64,000 nt of DNA from Pegea sp. RAD2-039 (GCA_034620365.1 JAQGEQ010000367.1:1-64000), one strand, 5' to 3'. Shown: positions 24,119 through 35,795, counted from the first letter of the stretch. Translations and numbers: made by a program. The notes: generated from the letters alone by a model not told the origin.

Positions 24119-24143
24119 CAACAGCGTCAGCTAGCGACTGTTG
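24119..24143 (-). repeat. GC-rich core, copy 6
   Basis: Core reads GCGTCAGCTAGCGA, with CTGTTG as the right arm. It is 600 bp from copy 5. Confidence 0.7.
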
Positions 24144-24209
24144 TGATTTGCAAATAAATAGTTTAATTAAAAAAAACTAAACCAAGTGCGTTCAATTTAT
24201 TGAATTTCA

Positions 24210-24260
24210 AAACTATTGTATAAAGTAATCTCAATCTTTACTTTATCGTTTTCAAAGGAA
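24210..24260 (+). promoter_or_regulatory. Family 1 promoter-like remnant
   Basis: GTATAAAGTAATCTCAATCTT keeps the TATA-to-CTCAATC part of family 1, but the upstream 60-bp element is missing. Confidence 0.3.
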
Positions 24261-24969
24261 ATAAATTTTGAATTTTACAAGTAAATTTTCATAAGGAGAA
24301 TACATGTAATATAATATTAAAATTTTACTTCCTAAAAATGTTATTTTACGGAAATTTACTTTCAAATAAAGTTTTTTGTTTGTATGTTTACGTAATTTAC
24401 TTTTTACAGAATTAACTTGAAGTTCTTTTTAGTTAAAACAAATTGCAAATCATCTAAAATATAGATAAATAATAATGAATTTACTCTGTAAAAACTCTTC
24501 TAAATTAGAATTTGTATTTTGATGTTAGATCAAATTTTTGTATGAAATATTTATAAAATAATTAAAACTTTCACATTTTTTATCCAAAAACATTTTGAAA
24601 TATATTTTGTAAATAAATAAAAAAGTTTAATATAAATACATAGTCTTCTTAATCTTATTTAACATAATTGTAGAATCAATTTTATGTTAGTAAGTTTAGC
24701 TGATTTAAAATTTGAAATTTTAGTAAATATATTATTAGAAAACAATTCAAATGAAATTGTTTGTCTCTATGTTCATGTAATTTACTTTTTACATACTTAA
24801 CTTGAAGTTGTATTTAGTTATAACAAATTGCATAAAAACTAAAATTTATAAAAATAAAAATGAATTTACTTTGTAAAGACTCTTCAAAATTATTAATTGT
24901 ATTTTGATTTTAAAACAAATTTTCTCTGAAATATTTAAAAAATAAACAAAACTTTCTCATTTTTATCCA
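24261..24969. repeat. Two tandem degenerate copies of a TTACTTTTTACAGA block
   Basis: The sequence 24,350-24,600 is repeated at 24,700-24,960 (TAATTTACTTTTTACA, AACTTGAAGTT and AGACTCTTCAAAATTA blocks), the same material as 6,390-6,600. No gene. Confidence 0.55.
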
Positions 24970-25370
24970 TAAATATTTTTAATTATATTTTGTAATCAAA
25001 TATACTTAAAAGTAAATTTCAATTTCTATAAAAGAATACAAACATAAGATAAAACAAGAAGTTATTACTAGATTTACTGAGTTTAGATGAAATGTACTAC
25101 AAAATTAATAAAATAAAGCAAGTAGAATGGTTTAGAGTTATCAAAAAAGTATTTTTACAAAATAAAATTTTTTGATTAGTTTAAAATTATCTTTCTTATT
25201 GTTTTTGCTAATTGTGCTAAAACAGAAAAGCAAGCAAAATTATAAATCCAAATGGTATTTTATTTTCAACTAGAATTTGTTTTTTAATTTTTTAAGAAAG
25301 TAATGAATTATAGGTCTGAAATTTGATTTTCACCAAGGCAAAATACTTTTAAAAAATTATGCTTTTAATT

Positions 25371-25500
25371 CAACTGAATGTTTCAGTTTTCAAAATTGTT
25401 CATAATATTCAATCATATAACACTTTCTGTCAACTTGTAAAAAAATAATCATATATATAAGCCGGCTTTAGTCTCACATTTGTGGGATAAGACAGAAAAA
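25371..25500 (+). promoter_or_regulatory. Family 2 promoter-like unit i
   Basis: Upstream box TCAGTTTTCAAAATT (CAAAA at 25,391-25,395), TATATATAAGCC from 25,452, TTTGTGGGAT from 25,479 (27 bp). The TATA differs from that of its duplicate, unit c (TATAAATAAGCC), yet both keep TATA and spacing. Confidence 0.55.
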
Positions 25501-25826
25501 AATCAAGTTACGATAAATCCAAAATATGTTTTTTTATTTAGTAGGATAATTATTTTTAAAATTTGTTAAGAAACTGATGAAATAGAAATCTGAAATTTAT
25601 AATTATAATTACAAATCTTATGTGTTACGTAGTATAAACTATAGTAAAATGTCATTATCCAGTTTATTTACTAATTTTTATCATTTTATTAGAATTATAA
25701 TCTTTTATAATAGTTTCTAACGATTTTTGATAGAAAGCAGCAATTCTGTTTTTGTTTGCAATCTAAACAACTTACTTCAATAAATTAAAGAAATTTACTA
25801 ATTTGTTTTCATTAGAAAACAAAAAT

Positions 25827-26079
25827 TAACTAATTACAAATTTCTTCTTAGTTTGACTTTTCATTAAATAATGTTATTTGAAAGTATTATTATCTTTAAC
25901 AAACAACAATCAGGAGATGAACATAACTGAATTTTCTCTGCTACAATTTCTTTTAAATGTTTTTTACGAAAATTTTCTAACAGAAGAAAGTAGAATAATA
26001 AGTAAATGTTGCAGCATTTCAGAACAACAACAGCTATGTATTTAAATTTTTCATAATCATTTTAACTAATTACAAATTT
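25827..26079. mobile_element. 236-bp insertion flanked by 17-bp direct repeats (or the undeleted state)
   Basis: TAACTAATTACAAATTT occurs at 25,827-25,843 and again at 26,063-26,079. The duplicate region at about 12,515 has that sequence once, followed directly by the same right flank (TGAGAAAAAGAAACTTG). The DNA between belongs to a family also seen at 4,735-4,920, 45,180-45,370, 49,900-50,050 and 31,450-31,600. The simplest readings are insertion with a 17-bp target duplication, or loss from the other copy by recombination between short direct repeats. I see no terminal inverted repeats and no coding sequence. Confidence 0.5.
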
Positions 26080-26580
26080 TTGAGAAAAAGAAACTTGTTT
26101 ATGTAATAAATTTATTAAGCAATTTTTCATAAAGCTGTTAAATATCTTTTGATAAATCAATAACAGTTTGGTAACTTCTGACTATTTCTTTTTATATGTA
26201 AATAAGAAGCTAAATTTAACAAAAAATCAAACTTTATAATGTCTAGTTGTGTAAATTTCATCAGGATGGTTTTGTATAAATAGTTCTTCTTGACTAACCT
26301 CTTACAGTAGTTTTGAAAAAAAAACCTAAAAAGGTTCAGCTGCAAAGAAACAACCATACAAAAGTAGAATGACAATTAATTAATTTTAATAATAATTGAT
26401 AAACAATAAAAACCAAAAATCTGTTAAAAATCTGTATTTTTAAATTCAAAAAAATGTTTCAGCTGAATTTTATGTAAAATACTGAAGTTAGTATTCCAAT
26501 TATAAAAAAATCATGCTACTCCCGGTAAAAACCGAAAATGTTGATATTTGGTAATCAACAATGAGAAGCTAACTTTAATT

Positions 26581-26700
26581 CAACTGAAGTTATCAGTTTC
26601 CAAATTCAACTTTCAAGAATCGAGTGATAAGAAATGTCAGTTGTAAAAATCCAGCCTTATAAGTAAAGCTGTTTCAATCTGATGTTTGTGGGTTAAAACA
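26581..26700 (+). promoter_or_regulatory. Family 2 promoter-like unit j
   Basis: Upstream box ATCAGTTTCCAAATT (26,592-26,606), TATAAGTAAAG from 26,658 (54 bp after the box), TTTGTGGGTT from 26,685 (27 bp). Confidence 0.55.
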
Positions 26701-27273
26701 AATAAAAATTAAGTTCATGAAAGAAAAACAAAATATCAAAAATAAATTAATAATAGTATTAGTATTGGTAATAACAATAATAATTATGTAATAATATGCA
26801 TCCATATTATTTTTTAGATGTTGAATTGTAGTTTTCGATTTATACTTAAAAATAAATGAAAATTAATTTTTTAGGAAAACTATATAATTGAAAATTGGTA
26901 TCTGTTTGCAATATTAATAATTGAAAAGAATGTATGTGTTAAAAAGAAACTAATGTAATCAAATACTCCTTGTCTGAATACAGTTAAAATTAGATACAGC
27001 AAAAGCATAGAACAAAAAATAATGAAATTAATTTTTTAAACACTTTTCCAATTAAAGTTGTTATCAATTTATAAATTATATTTTTACTAGATAAAATCAA
27101 ATAAGTATGCAACAACTAGCGTATTTGCTAATTTATCAACAAAAGTAAACTTCGAAGGTAAATTATAAAAATTCTAAAACTTTTTGTTGAATTTCTTAAA
27201 GAAAAGATTTTTTCTAACGGAAGAAAAACATAGTTGAAAACTGACAGATATAACTGTGGTTTGTTTTGACTTT

Positions 27274-27312
27274 TATAGCTTTTTAATCAGATAATTATTT
27301 GTTCATGATGGA
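27274..27312 (+). promoter_or_regulatory. Family 6 promoter-like unit
   Basis: TATAGC at 27,274 and TTTGTTCATGATGG at 27,298 (24 bp). Partner of the unit at 13,627. Confidence 0.35.
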
Positions 27313-27682
27313 AAGTAATCTAAAAGATAAACTTTTTCTTCGTATTCATTTCTAATGTTTATAATTAAAAACAATCTTATAGCAAACTAATCATTAATGA
27401 GAGAAGATGTCGATGACAATTGTAATAGTATTAATAATTTGTTTTAAAAATTTTATTAGATTTTGTTAAAGTATATCTTTGACATATAATTCATTAATAA
27501 GATTTAATTTATTTGTCAATAATACGATTGTCAGTACAAAAGTAAGGAGTTAAACAGTCTAAAATTTATTCTTTAAGAGCTAAGTGCCACAGTTTAATAT
27601 CGATTCATAATAAAGAAAAAAATTCTGGTCCTAAAATGGTTTGTCAGAATGAGAAATCGAATTAAAAAAATATATATTTTAC

Positions 27683-27707
27683 CAACAGCGACAGCTAGCG
27701 GATGTTG
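27683..27707 (-). repeat. GC-rich core, copy 7
   Basis: Exact consensus. Confidence 0.8.
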
Positions 27708-28065
27708 TGATTTACAAATAACTTGTCTGATTTTTAAGAAACAAAAAAAGATTAAACTAAACGAATAGCAAACATCTCGCTTGATTTTGTTATTACCGAA
27801 CGTTTGTATACAAAATCAAATCGGCGTTTAAATTAATTGCTGATATTTTATGTTAAATTAATGCAATTAAAATAATTTTCCACACGTAGTAGATGTAACC
27901 TTTTGCCAATTTCTTCAATAGTTCCCTTTTAATTTAAAATACACACTTAGTCAGCAAAATTTATATTTTAAAATAGTTAGTGAGTAAACAAAAGTTGAAA
28001 CTAGCCAAGGGCTTTGAGCTTTGAAAAATTTATTTATAACAGTTTCAAGGTTTTACCAGTTTACA

Positions 28066-28180
28066 CCAAAAACAGTAGATTATGAGAAGCTTATAACTAG
28101 CTTTTTACTGACTGAAAGAGATTAGGTACAACGGTCTGATTCGGTTGATTGACTAAATATCATATTAATTTGAAGTTGAA
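28066..28180 (-). promoter_or_regulatory. Family 3 promoter-like unit c
   Basis: On the minus strand: box TTCAACTTCAAATT (TTTG of the plus strand at 28,169-28,172), TAGTTATAAGC from 28,099, TTTTTGGTG from 28,072 (27 bp). The box-to-TATA distance is 70 bp, as in units a, b and e. Confidence 0.45.
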
Positions 28181-28395
28181 TGGATTTCAACAAAACTGTA
28201 ATCAATATTACCAAGCAGTGTATCAACTGCTACCTTTTAACTTGCATATGGTTTCCTGGTATAATTTTCAAACGAAAAAAATAGGCTGTTATCGTTTATA
28301 AACGAAATTAGACCATACTTGACTTTTTAAAGCTTAGATTAACTCTCTATAGGATTTTTTTAAATAGATAATCGATTTTGTAAAAGTAACTATAT

Positions 28396-28491
28396 ATGGT
28401 TGTTGCTGCTTTGAAGTGGTTATTGCTGGTTTCTAATGTTTGGTGCTGGTTGGTATTGGTTGTTGCTGGTTGCTAGTGGTTGTTGCAGGTT
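28396..28491. repeat. Short minisatellite island
   Basis: About five units of the same 20-bp G+T-rich repeat that fills 37,735-41,480, for example TGGTTGTTGCTGGTTGCTAG. It begins precisely where the duplicated unit, seen intact at 14,820-14,840, would have continued after AAAAGTAACTATA. The sequence resumes at TTTTCGCTGAAAACGG with unrelated material. Confidence 0.9.
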
Positions 28492-28919
28492 TTCGCTGAA
28501 AACGGAATATCTGTTTCTAAGCTTTTTTTTTCCTGTTTACTATTAAGATACACAATATCTTAATTGATATTTACCTAATTTTTCTAATAAACATTTTATG
28601 ATTTGATTTCCACACAATAAAAGCCTTAAAACAAACAAAAAAAATATTTTTTTAAAGTTATTCTATAAATATCTAATTGTAATTTAAAACATTTTTCAAT
28701 TGAATATGTTTTTAAAACATAGATCATATGTTTTACTAGCAAAATCAAAAAAGGTTTTATTATCAAGAGAATTTTTTGAATTTTTGAGAAAAGGTATAAT
28801 TAAAGATAAAATATAAAGTTTGTAAAACTGTTTTTGTTTGATTTCCGAACAAAAATTAGTTTTGGTAATCGAAATAATTAATCGAATACTGAAATTTATA
28901 ACTGTTATCTATTTTATCT

Positions 28920-28960
28920 TATATAGCTTCTTGAATGAAAAATGATTTGAGTAATTGCTA
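28920..28960 (+). promoter_or_regulatory. Family 6 promoter-like unit
   Basis: TATATAGC from 28,920 and TTTGAG from 28,946 (26 bp). Confidence 0.35.
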
Positions 28961-29325
28961 CAAAGTGATCTTAAATGTAACAGTTTTCTTGTATCGGTTT
29001 CTTAGTTTAAATAAAAAAAAATTAATGCAAATCATTATCACAAAAGTTTTTCATGACAAGTACAATAATATTATTAATTAGTTTTCCAGACTTTATGAAA
29101 TCGTGAAAAACATTATTGAATTGTAATACATTATTAAGATTTAATTTTTCTGTAAGTAATACGATTGTCAGTACAAAAAGTAGTCAATTAAATAGTTAAA
29201 ATCAATTGTCTAAATTCTAAGTGCCATAGTTTAATATAGAGTTGCCTTTAGGAAAAGTCTTCTTGTTTTGAAATGACTTCTAAGTATAAAAAATCAAATG
29301 AAAGATAGATAATTTAGCTTAAGGT

Positions 29326-29350
29326 CAACAGCGACAACTAGCGACTGTTC
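29326..29350 (-). repeat. GC-rich core, copy 8
   Basis: Core reads GCGACAACTAGCGA with right arm CTGTTC. This variant is shared with the inverted copy at 35,796-35,818. Confidence 0.7.
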
Positions 29351-29704
29351 AAGTTTACAAATAATTTTACAAAAATTTTTGAAACAAAAATAACTACGAA
29401 GTTAAGATTTTTAACAAAATATATTAATCTAAAATGACAACTTATTTGTTTTGCTATTAACAAACATTTGAATAAAAAATAGTTATAAATATATTTGCTG
29501 CAATGTTTTGTTAAACAGAAAAAATAAACTAATTTTCTACGCCCAGTAGGTGTAAAATTTTGCTAATTTCTTAGGTAATTTTTGTTAAATTTGAAATATA
29601 CTCATACTCACTAAAAAATCAATTTTATAAATAAAAAAGTTGAAATTAGCCAAAGATATTGAGTTTGGAATAGACAATTACTAACGAAATCACCTTTTTA
29701 CCAG

Positions 29705-29815
29705 TTTACACCACAAACACTAGATTATATGAAGCTTTTATATAATAATAAACTCAAACTAAATTCCACTTCTAATAGATAATTGGTATTGAACTAATTT
29801 GGAGTTGAATAAATT
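29705..29815 (-). promoter_or_regulatory. Family 3 promoter-like unit d
   Basis: On the minus strand: box CAACTCCAAATTAG (TTTG of the plus strand at 29,798-29,801), TATATAAAAGC from 29,744, TTTGTGGTG from 29,717 (27 bp). Here the box-to-TATA distance is 54 bp against 70 bp in the other copies, yet the TATA spacing is unchanged. Confidence 0.5.
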
Positions 29816-29900
29816 TCAACAGACTTTAATTAATATTACCAAGGAGGTATATGGTCATAATGCTATAATTTTGCATCTAAGTTTTACTAACTCAACTTTT

Positions 29901-30965
29901 TTTACAATTTCTGGATTATAATTTTCACTAGCGATATTCAAAATTTTTTTATGCACCTAGATTTTGTTGCATTATCTACAAAGGTAAACTTTAAAAGATA
30001 CACTAAATGGTTCATAAGTCTGTTTTTGTTGGATCTTGTATACAAAAATTTGTTTCTAATGTAATGAAAATGTATGTTTTGTAAAATAATTAATCTTTTT
30101 TCTACATTTTAAATTTAACTAAAGAAATCAGTAACAGTGTTTAATAAAAATATAAAATAACTATAATTAATAATAATTTTTTTTTATGATATTTATCTTT
30201 AACAACTCCAAATGTTTTGTAGCTTGATTTGTTCGCTTATGTTTCTACTTTTATTAGAAAAACAATTTATATGAATTATTAGTTGAAACTTAATCAACTT
30301 CTAAATAATAAAAAACAATAAGACCTAAATATGTGGTAAAATATCGTTATACTCATGTTATATATTATTGCATTTTAATCTAAGGTTTGTGAGTTGAACT
30401 TTTAAATGTTTACTTTCTGCAAAATTTGGTAAATCTGTAATTTTTGAATTTATGCAATTTTTACTTGATTTCATTATTCAAAAAATCCTTATTTTTCTTA
30501 CTAAAGTCTTACCAATGTTATGTTTTAGTTGCATTGTGAAAATTTTAAAAACTTTTCTATAAATTTAACTTGTAATTAAATCAACTAACTTTGTAATGTT
30601 TGATCTTATCATAGTCTAAAAAAACCGAAATATCAAAAGAATTTTTGGAATATATAGAAATAACTCTTATAAGTAATACAGAAAATTACAATATATGAAA
30701 AGATTCTCCCTTTAAGTATTGTGTATGTTGAAAAAATTAATGAAAACAACCACCAAAAAAAAACAACTCAAATAAACAAATACTAGACAACAACAATATT
30801 TATGTTTAAAAGTAATTTTATCAAATTTGTCATATACAATTGCATATAAGTTTAAATTAATTTGAATTTTAAAGAAAATAAATTCATGATTAACAATAAA
30901 ATATATTAATAAATACAAAATACATTCTCCACTTCCTAAAAGAAATATTTTACGAAACAAATGAT
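29901..30965. repeat. Degenerate repeats with a family 4 unit
   Basis: The left part resembles the ACTAGCGATATTCAAAA block. 30,200-30,600 matches 5,440-5,850 and 45,920-46,310. 30,590-30,965 matches 18,940-19,320. No gene. Confidence 0.6.
30291..30400 (+). promoter_or_regulatory. Family 4 promoter-like unit b
   Basis: Upstream box TCAACTTCTAAAT (ending 30,306), TATATATTATTG from 30,359 (53 bp on), TTTGTGAGTTGAA from 30,386 (27 bp). Confidence 0.5.
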
Positions 30966-32099
30966 TATCAACTTTATTATTATTATAGACAACTGAACAT
31001 ATCAGTCTCAGAATTTTAAACGGAAGATGAGAAGCTTAACATGTTAATTCTATAAGAGCTAAATACCACAGTTTAATATCAAATCGTACTTACAAAAATA
31101 TTCTTGTTTTAAAATCTATTTTCGGAATGAGAAAAGAAAAAGTTAAAATCAATTATCAACAGTGCCAGCTAGCGACTGTTGTGATTTACAAATAAATTGT
31201 TTGATTTTTAAGGGAAAAAAAACTAAACCAAAAACAAACATCCCTTGATTTTGTTATTAGTGACCAATTGTACAGAAAATCAAATCAGCCCTTAAATTAT
31301 TTGCTGCAATGTTCTGTTATACTAAAACGATTAAAATAATCTTCCACGTGCAATAGGTGTAAAACTTTGCTAACTTCTGTAATGAACATTTTGAAAAGTA
31401 AAGTATACACTTACTCAGCAAAACTTATATTTTTAAAAAGTTAAATAATTTTCTTAATTTGACTTTTGTTTAAATAATGTTATTTGAAAGCGTTTCTGTC
31501 TGTAATAAACAACAATCAGTAGTCGAACATAACTAAAATCTTGCTGCTACAATCTCTTTTAAAAGTTTCTTCCAAAAATATTCTAACAGATAATTAAATT
31601 CATACTTCTCATAGTTTAACTGTTAAACGAATTATCTTTAAAAAACAACAAGCTAATATATATAATATACTGAAGATGTACAAACATATAATATTACATA
31701 CAATTTAAAGGTAACAGAAGCTGTTCATGACAAATGTGATATTAACCTATATTTAAAAACTCTTTAGTCTTATTGAAAAATTATTTTATATACATTAATA
31801 AGATTTATATTAAACGTCAGTAAAACGATTATCAGTAGAAAGTAGGATTATTATAAATATTATAAAGTCAAGTCTATCATTGCTAAGAGCCACAGTTTAT
31901 TTATTTATTATGCAATTTAACTATTAAAAAAAAAAAAGGATGAATTTCTAGAAACATATTCATCTTACATTTACAGATGTTGTAAAACTGAAACATTTTC
32001 TTTTACCTTGAAATAATTGTATGACCTTAAAAACGGTTTATTTAAATTTTAAGTTAACCATTATAAGAGCTCAACTAAAAACTTTGTGCTACAGACTTT
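30966..32099. repeat. Degenerate repeats, no gene
   Basis: Includes a GC-rich core (31,157), a GTTATTTGAAAG block also at 4,750 and 45,200, and a TCTAGAAACAT block shared with 21,310. Confidence 0.5.
31157..31181 (-). repeat. GC-rich core, copy 9
   Basis: Core reads GTGCCAGCTAGCGA with right arm CTGTTG. Confidence 0.7.
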
Positions 32100-32370
32100 T
32101 TCTGATTTTTTTAAAAATGAATTTAATTTTGTCAACAATTTTCCAAATTCAAGTTGTTATCAACTTGTAGATTATATTTTTACTAGCTAAAATCCAAAAA
32201 GTATGCAACAACAAGCGCATTTGCTAAATTATCAACAAAAGTAAACTTTGAAGGTTATTTATAAAGAATCTAAAGCTTTTTGTTGAATTTCATAAACAAA
32301 AAACTTTTTCTAACGGAAGAAAAATACATAGTTGAAAACTGACAGCTATAACTGTTGTTTGTTTTGACTT

Positions 32371-32412
32371 TTATAGCTTTTTGAATAAGAATATGATTTG
32401 TTCATCATGGAA
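32371..32412 (+). promoter_or_regulatory. Family 6 promoter-like unit
   Basis: TTATAGC from 32,371 and TTTGTTCATCATGG from 32,397 (26 bp). Confidence 0.4.
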
Positions 32413-32779
32413 ACTGGTCTAAAAGTTAAACTTTTGCTTTGTATTGATTTACTATGTTTAAATAAAGAACAAACTTGACGCAAACAAATCATTAATGACA
32501 GAAGATGTTCATGACAATTGTAAAAAGATTATTAATTTGTTTTAGATGCTTTACTGAAATTTGTTCAAGTGTATCTTTTACTTGTAATTTTAAAACAAGA
32601 TTTAATTTATTTGTCAGTAATACGATTATCACTACAGAATTAAGCAGTTAAACAGTCTAAAATCGATTCTGTAAGAGCTAAGTGCAACAGTTTAATATCA
32701 AATCGTACTTAACAATACTACCATTGGTTTAAAATAGTTTTTCAGAATGAGAAAAATAAAAAAAGTTAAAATAAAGTAC

Positions 32780-32804
32780 CAACAGCGACAGCCAGCGGAA
32801 ATTG
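32780..32804 (-). repeat. GC-rich core, copy 10
   Basis: Core reads GCGACAGCCAGCGG; the right arm is lost (AAATTG). Confidence 0.7.
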
Positions 32805-33161
32805 AGATTTACAAATAACTTGTTTGATTTTTAAGAAACAAAAAAAAGATAAACGGAGTCAAAAACAAACAGCTTGCTTTATTTTAATATCACCGAACAT
32901 TTGTATAAAAAATCATATCAGCCCTTAAATTGTATGCTGATACTTAATGTTAAATTAAAGCAATTAAAATAATTATCCACACGTACTAGATGTAAACTTT
33001 TGCTTATTTCTTCAATAGTTTTTTTTTTAATTTAAAATACACATTTAGCCAGCAAAATATATATTTTAGAAAAGTTAGTAAGTAGAAAAAAGTTGAAATT
33101 AGTCAAGGGCATTGACTTCTGAAAAATTAATTTATAACGATTGCGCGGCTTTACCAGTTTA

Positions 33162-33275
33162 CACCACAAACAGTAGATTTTAAGAAGCTTCTATATAGCT
33201 ATTGACTGAGTGAAAGAGATAAGGTACAATTGCCCAATTTAGTTGAAGTCTTAAACATCACAATAATTTGGAGTT
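33162..33275 (-). promoter_or_regulatory. Family 3 promoter-like unit e
   Basis: On the minus strand: box TTCAACTCCAAATT (TTTG of the plus strand at 33,267-33,270), TATATAGAAGC from 33,197, TTTGTGGTG from 33,170 (27 bp). Confidence 0.5.
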
Positions 33276-34234
33276 GAATGAATTTCAACAAAATTTAATC
33301 AATGTTACCAAGCAGTGTATCAACTACTACCTTCTAATTTGCATATGGTTTCCTCGTATAATTTTTAAATATTAAAAATAGGTTATTTTCAATCATATAA
33401 TAAATTAGACCATACTTGACGTTTTAAAGCTTAGATTAACTCTCTTTAGGATTTCTTTAAACAGAAAGTCGATTTTGTAATAGTAAATAGAGATTAAGAT
33501 CTGTAAAAAGAATTAACCTATTAGCGTTTGTTTTGATTATAAGTAGCTTGCTCAGCTGTTTTGAAATTTGTATTATTAGTATATATATTATTAGATGATA
33601 TTTTAGATGAAATTGCTTGTTTCTAAGTTTAAAATGATTATTATTTAGGTTTAATTTTCCATGACTTTATCTACTTTTTTCAGAATTTACTTAGACTAAT
33701 TGTTATTAATAACAATTTGTATTACAATTAATTTTTTTATTATTAGAAATGTTATTCTTTTCATAAAAATCCTTCAAAATTACTAGTTGTAATTTAATTG
33801 TCTAAAAAGTATTCATAAAATAATCAAAACTTTCTCATTTTCTCCAACAAATGAGCTTAATTGTTAATTTATAAACATTTGTTTATAATTATGTTTGTTG
33901 TGATCAACATTACTTAGACGTAGTAGTTAATCAAAATGTAAATCATATTTAAATAGAAACTTCAAACCAATTTTTATCAAATTTTTATATATTCTGCATT
34001 AATTAAATTTATTTAGCATAAAATATAGCGAAATTTATTTATGATTCGAAATTCATTTCTGGAAAAGAACTTTCAAACTTTTGTTTTTAGAAAAAATTAG
34101 ATTGTGTATAAATATACATAAAATAAATTAATTTGATTAAAAATTTAGTTAAAGCGTTTTTCGAATAAATAAAAATTATCTTGTAAGAATCACAAATAAT
34201 CTAATAATATCATAAAATCTCATCTCTTGCTACT

Positions 34235-34940
34235 TCAAACAATAATCCGTAGTTGAGCTCAACAAAATAGTATCTGCTCCAAATTCTTTCAAATTTTTCT
34301 TCCTAAAATATTGTAAGAGGTATCTAAAAAAATATAGAAAGAATCTAGAAAATACAGCAAACGAATTATTTAATTGTATTGATGGTGCAATTTAAGGTAT
34401 TTGAATAAGTAAGCACGATTAAGGGTAGGTAACACCTTATGACTACCAAAAGCACTTAATTTGTGTTTTACTAACTTTGTAATACTTAATTACTTCTTAG
34501 TCACAAGAAATCAACAGATCAAAAATATTTTGTGGATCATGGTATCAAAAGGTTTAACTTAAAAATATTTTTAAACTTCAGCAACAACGTTTTTAAATAG
34601 AAACACGTCTTGTAAGCCATACAGAAAACTAAAAAGCATGAAAAAATCCTGTCTTTAAGTATGGTTTTAGTTGAAAAGATAAATGATAACAACCACAAAA
34701 TAAAACGCAATTCTTGCACTTTCCGCAATTGTTAAACAGGTTAGAAGCGACTTTATTTAAAATTGATAATCAATAATACCAAACACTTGTCGATTAGTTT
34801 ACTTTTAATTCAACTGGAATTATCAGTTTTCAAATATATTACATTCAATCGAGAGAATATTTACCCTAACTTTAATGTTAAGTGGAAAAGTCAAGCCTTA
34901 TAAATAAGCCTGTTTTAGTCTCATGTTTGTGGGTAGAAAC
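34235..34940 (+). repeat. Segmental repeat, partner of 2,260-3,010
   Basis: See the partner for the shared blocks. The minus-strand frame at 34,537-34,728 is a translation of this repeat. Confidence 0.75.
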
Positions 34941-34945
34941 CGAGG
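34806..34945 (+). promoter_or_regulatory. Family 2 promoter-like unit k
   Basis: Upstream box ATCAGTTTTCAAAT (CAAA at 34,831-34,834), TATAAATAAGCC from 34,899 (65 bp on), TTTGTGGGT from 34,926 (27 bp). Confidence 0.55.
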
Positions 34946-34978
34946 AAAGTATACTTCTTGAAAAAAAAAAAAACAGTA

Positions 34979-35036
34979 ACTAATAATAATTATAATAATT
35001 AATTAATTAAATTAATTATTACTAATAATAATAATT
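34979..35036. repeat. AT-only near-palindrome
   Basis: AATAAT/ATTATT runs facing each other around TTAATTAATTAAATTAA, able to form a long AT hairpin or cruciform. Confidence 0.6.
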
Positions 35037-35280
35037 CAACTTGATTTAAATTTTCTGGGTTTTATTCTTTACCAGCAAAAGTCAATAAAGTTTAAACACC
35101 TAGCACATTTTTTGAATTATCACAAAACGTAAACTATAGAGTTAAAACATAAAATTAGAAAGATAGTAGTAAAACACAAATTGCGAAATCTTACACAATA
35201 AAATCAAACAAAAATTGAATAATTTTAAAAATTAAAAGTTTATCAAAGTTTGTAAAACGTAAGGATTTTAAAATTTCAAC

Positions 35281-35400
35281 CCACAAACATTTAATTAGAA
35301 TGCAATAAGATATAACATGATTATTGCGGTGCAAATGATAGTTTTGAAGTTTTCCAAATGTTAACTAATATTTTGAATTTGTATAAGTTTCAACTTATAG
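35281..35400 (-). promoter_or_regulatory. Family 4 promoter-like unit c (inverted)
   Basis: On the minus strand: box AAATTCAAAATATT (plus-strand TTTTG at 35,371-35,375), TATATCTTATTGC from 35,314, TTTGTGGGTTGAAA from 35,287 (27 bp). The TTTGTGGGTTGAAA half is identical to family 2, although the rest is family 4. Confidence 0.5.
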
Positions 35401-35683
35401 ATTATATAAATAATAGAACTATAGAAAGTAGATACATAAGCAAAACATATCAAGCTATAAAACACTTAACGTTGCTTAAGATATCACCTGTAATCACTAA
35501 TAATAGAAAAAATATATATAATATTAATAACATAAATAATAAGCAAATTTTTAAAGCGCTGATTTGATTCTCTATACAAAGGTTTGCTAATAACAAAACC
35601 AAATGAGTTGGTTTTTGGTTTGTTTTTGGTTTAGTTTAATTTATTTTGTTTCTTAAAAATCAAAAAAGTTATTTGTAAATCAT

Positions 35684-35707
35684 AACATCCGCAATCTGCC
35701 GCTGTTG
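35684..35707 (+). repeat. GC-rich core, copy 11 (inverted)
   Basis: Plus strand reads CATCCGCAATCTGCCGCTGTTG. Orientation is opposite to copies 1-10. Confidence 0.7.
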
Positions 35708-35795
35708 GTACTTTATTTTATGTTTTTTATTGTTTGTTATCATATCAGTAATAGATTTTGTTTCATAAACTTCTGTAAAATTATTTGTAAACTTG

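Larger units (their letters stand above)
24970..28390. repeat. 3.4-kb segmental duplication, partner of 11,680-14,830
   Basis: See the partner. This copy has the extra segment at 25,844-26,079 and is cut at its right end by minisatellite at 28,396. Confidence 0.8.
28492..29900. repeat. Decayed compound repeat unit
   Basis: Blocks in the usual order but strongly diverged: ACTAGCAAAATC block, family 6 TATA at 28,920, CTAAGTGCCATAG block, GC-rich core variant, family 3 unit. No gene. Confidence 0.6.
32100..34230. repeat. Compound repeat unit, partner of 13,445-15,420
   Basis: Full order of parts preserved. Its right part, 33,480-34,230, is closest to 8,650-9,400. Confidence 0.75.

Noticed and set aside
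26650..26700. CTGTTTCA motif like the nematode piRNA upstream motif
   Set aside because: Present in only one family 2 copy; the family consensus is CTGTTTTAG, and no downstream piRNA layout is evident.
30712..30960. 82-residue minus-strand hydrophobic frame
   Set aside because: Translation of a repeat also at 18,960-19,320 and 48,460-48,800, where the frame is broken.
35358..35567. 69-residue plus-strand frame
   Set aside because: Antisense to the family 4 neighbourhood and not conserved in other copies.
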